The notes beneath the pieces are model-generated. The model made no database searches. It was not told where the DNA came from and was given only the letters and a program-made list of their open reading frames with translations. From contig JAIXQH010000020.1 of NCBI GenBank assembly GCA_027484055.1, forward strand, positions 1 through 64,000: a stretch of DNA of 64,000 bases. The letters are read 5' to 3'. Below, piece after piece: positions 62,140 through 64,000 of the stretch (position 1 is its first letter; every line of letters begins with the position of its first letter). This DNA comes from Verrucomicrobiaceae bacterium (GTDB lineage Bacteria > Verrucomicrobiota > Verrucomicrobiia > Verrucomicrobiales > Akkermansiaceae). Both the position numbers and the translations under genes were made by a program.

Positions 62140-63026
62140 CCTTGCCGCATCCGGTAATCTCGTGGCGAGAACCCCGTGATTTTTCGAAATTGCCGGGTGA
62201 AATAGTTGCTGTCGTTGAACCCCACATCGAAAGCGATTTCCGTCACCCGCCGGTCCGTATGCCGCAGTAGCCCGCAGGCGCGGTTGATCCGCTGCTCGAT
62301 CACCCAAGCCAGTGGCGAGGTGCCAGTGGCAGATTGAAAGACACGTAAAAAACTCCGCTGTGACATGTGGGCGATGCTGGCCAATTCATCCAGATTTACC
62401 TCGCGGTGGATATTCCGTTCCAAGTGCGACAGGGCCTCGCCAATCCGTAACAAGGCACGCCCATCCGGCGATGGACTGCGGCCGTAGCATCTCGAAAGCA
62501 GGCCGATGATCTGCATGAACGCTGCCGTGGCCATGAAGCCGAATCCCGGCTCTCGCGTTTTCAACTCCACCTCCAAGCGCTCGACCAGTTCCGTGATTTG
62601 AGCCAACTCCTTGGGATTGAGATGCAGCCGTCCCTTCGTCGCTTGGCGGCTTCGCTGAGTGGGCTCCAAGGTGAAAAGCGCGTGGTAGCCCGCCACGGAA
62701 GGGAGGTCAAATAGCCCCATTTTCAATTGGTTGGGTTGATAGAGGATGTTCACCAAGCGTAAATCCACCAAGTCGCGGTACTCATGCTCGCTGGGGCCAG
62801 CGATGACAAAAACATCGCCCGCCGTCATTTCCCACGAGTCTTGCCCCGTCACATGCAAGCACTTCCCACCGGTCACGATCACCAGCTCGGCGAACTCATG
62901 CGCGTGCGGCTCGAATGACTCCTGCGGCTCCCGTCGCTCGATGCTGATGGGGAACCCGTCAGGGTGGAACCACTCATTAATTTTCAAGATGCGCTTCACT
63001 GGCTGGATCGTGCTTGTTTTTGGCAA
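62136..63026 (-). CDS. AraC-family regulator, RhaS/RhaR-like
   Basis: 296 residues. An N-terminal cupin sensor ([40 protein letters not shown]) and C-terminal double helix-turn-helix: [20 protein letters not shown] and [20 protein letters not shown] ending [17 protein letters not shown] is the typical cupin ligand segment. Being divergent from L-rhamnose isomerase, it probably activates rhamnose use in response to L-rhamnose, as RhaS/RhaR do. Its 3' end overlaps the dehydrogenase stop by a few bases. Confidence 0.87.
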   Translation of the reverse strand: MPKTSTIQPVKRILKINEWFHPDGFPISIERREPQESFEPHAHEFAELVIVTGGKCLHVTGQDSWEMTAGDVFVIAGPSEHEYRDLVDLRLVNILYQPNQLKMGLFDLPSVAGYHALFTLEPTQRSRQATKGRLHLNPKELAQITELVERLEVELKTREPGFGFMATAAFMQIIGLLSRCYGRSPSPDGRALLRIGEALSHLERNIHREVNLDELASIAHMSQRSFLRVFQSATGTSPLAWVIEQRINRACGLLRHTDRRVTEIAFDVGFNDSNYFTRQFRKITGFSPRDYRMRQG

Positions 63027-63032
63027 AACAGT

Positions 63033-63057
63033 GGAGGTTTTTTAAAAGAAATCCTCC
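63033..63057. promoter_or_regulatory. Inverted repeat in the regulator/rhaA divergent region
   Basis: GGAGG (63033-63037) and CCTCC (63053-63057) flank an A/T-only core apart from one G. The core itself is partly symmetric (TTTTTTAAAAGAAA). It starts 7 bases from the regulator start codon and 39 from that of rhaA. Candidate operator for the AraC-type regulator, or a shared promoter element. Confidence 0.4.
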
Positions 63058-63095
63058 CAATCTCTTCGACCACATTTAAACCTCAAACAACCCAC

Positions 63096-64000
63096 ATGGC
63101 CAAACCAACCAAATCCGTCGAATCGTCCTACAAGCTGGCTCAAGCACAATTTGCCGACCTCGGTGTCGATACCGATGCCGCCATGGCCAAGCTCGCCACC
63201 ATCCCGATCTCTCTGCATTGCTGGCAAGGCGACGACGTCGGTGGCTTTGAAAATACCGGAGAAGGCCTCAGTGGCGGCATCGCCGTGACTGGAAATTATC
63301 CCGGTAAGGCCCGCACGCCGGATGAACTCCGTGCCGACCTCGACAAGGCGCTTTCACTCATCCCTGGCAAGCATCGCCTCAATCTCCACGCCTTCTACGG
63401 CGAATTCGGCGGGAAAAAGGTCGATCGCAACCAGATCGAACCCAAGCATTTCAAAAGCTGGATCGACTGGGCAAAATCGAACGGCATGGGCATGGACTTT
63501 AACCCCACCTGCTTCGCTCACCCGAAAGCGGCGGATGGGTTCACCCTCTCTCACCCGAAAAAGGCGATCCGTGATTTCTGGATCGATCACTGCATCGCTT
63601 CCCGTGAAATCGGTGCGGCCATGGGCAAGGCGCTCGGCTCACCTACCGTCACCAACGTGTGGATTCCAGACGGTTACAAAGACACCCCATACGATCGCCT
63701 CGCGCCACGTCAGCGTCTGGCCGATTCGCTCGACCAAGTGTTCGCCAAAAAACTCAGCCCCAAGCACCACCTCGACGCCGTGGAGTGCAAGCTCTTCGGC
63801 ATCGGCAGCGAAAGCTACGTCGTCGGCTCCCATGAATTCTACATGGGCTACGCGATCAAAAATCAGAAGTTGCTCTGCCTCGACGCTGGCCATTTCCACC
63901 CGACCGAAGGCATCGCTGACAAGCTTTCCTCCGCCCTCATGTATGTCCCAGAAATCCTCCTCCACGTCAGCCGTGGCGTGCGCTGGGACAGTGACCACGT
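63096..64000 (+). CDS. rhaA: L-rhamnose isomerase (partial, runs off window)
   Basis: The first 301 residues of about 420. Converts L-rhamnose to L-rhamnulose in the cytoplasm, the first step of rhamnose breakdown. [15 protein letters not shown] is the family signature. GLDFNPTCF-like [60 protein letters not shown] and [20 protein letters not shown] carry the conserved metal-binding Glu, Asp and His residues. The start [15 protein letters not shown] has no strong ribosome site. The frame is still open at the window end. Confidence 0.95.
   Translation, partial: MAKPTKSVESSYKLAQAQFADLGVDTDAAMAKLATIPISLHCWQGDDVGGFENTGEGLSGGIAVTGNYPGKARTPDELRADLDKALSLIPGKHRLNLHAFYGEFGGKKVDRNQIEPKHFKSWIDWAKSNGMGMDFNPTCFAHPKAADGFTLSHPKKAIRDFWIDHCIASREIGAAMGKALGSPTVTNVWIPDGYKDTPYDRLAPRQRLADSLDQVFAKKLSPKHHLDAVECKLFGIGSESYVVGSHEFYMGYAIKNQKLLCLDAGHFHPTEGIADKLSSALMYVPEILLHVSRGVRWDSDH

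Overview
The window comes from a high-GC member of the Verrucomicrobia (PVC superphylum), most likely near the Verrucomicrobiales. This is an inference from gene content: two membrane-bound PVC-type sugar-dehydrogenase/cytochrome c proteins, a DUF1501/DUF1800 pair, a PEP-CTERM protein, Ca-binding thrombospondin-3-like repeats in giant secreted proteins, ThuA and secreted sugar-isomerase-like proteins. No rRNA or tRNA gene was seen.

Layout. 0-7.8 kb: housekeeping (gatC-gatA, a secreted TIM-barrel protein, a TPR protein, proC, BamD-like and LptE-like envelope lipoproteins, a TetR regulator whose promoter, operator and start codon appear to overlap). 7.8-13.1 kb: secreted nuclease, ThuA protein, PEP-CTERM protein. 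13.2-25.8 kb: a glycan locus (sialate O-acetylesterase, GH43-like protein, CBM_X2/chitobiase-C protein, PAS-AraC regulator, DUF6807-dehydrogenase-cytochrome fusion with a frameshift) littered with transposase-like scraps and a relic of a second esterase. 25.8-28.3 kb: decayed PIN toxin with intact antitoxin, truncated KilA-N protein, and an unknown protein preceded by 20/21-bp phased A-tract repeats.

28.3-32.6 kb and 50.8-53.6 kb are the most unusual parts. Each is a row of small, mostly unknown, often membrane-associated genes separated by folded sites that look like integron attC sites. Genes start about 10-25 bases after most predicted crossover points and end inside the next site. The two arrays run in opposite directions and share one attC sequence family. 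No integrase gene lies in the window, so they look like CALINs (clusters of attC sites lacking integrases).

32.6-39.7 kb: a pseudopilin-like, DUF1501 and 1711-residue DUF1800 operon. 39.8-50.4 kb: HNH endonuclease and a full phosphate-starvation locus (pstS-pstC-pstA-pstB-pstB-phoU, a divergent OprP/O-like porin, a second phoU), with repeated GTGAC-N6-GTCAC sites that probably bind PhoB. 54-57.8 kb: lipoprotein plus ResB/CcsA cytochrome c maturation. 58.4-62.1 kb: MazG-like pyrophosphohydrolase, rsmH, second PVC dehydrogenase. 62.1-64 kb: an AraC regulator divergent from L-rhamnose isomerase, which runs off the window.
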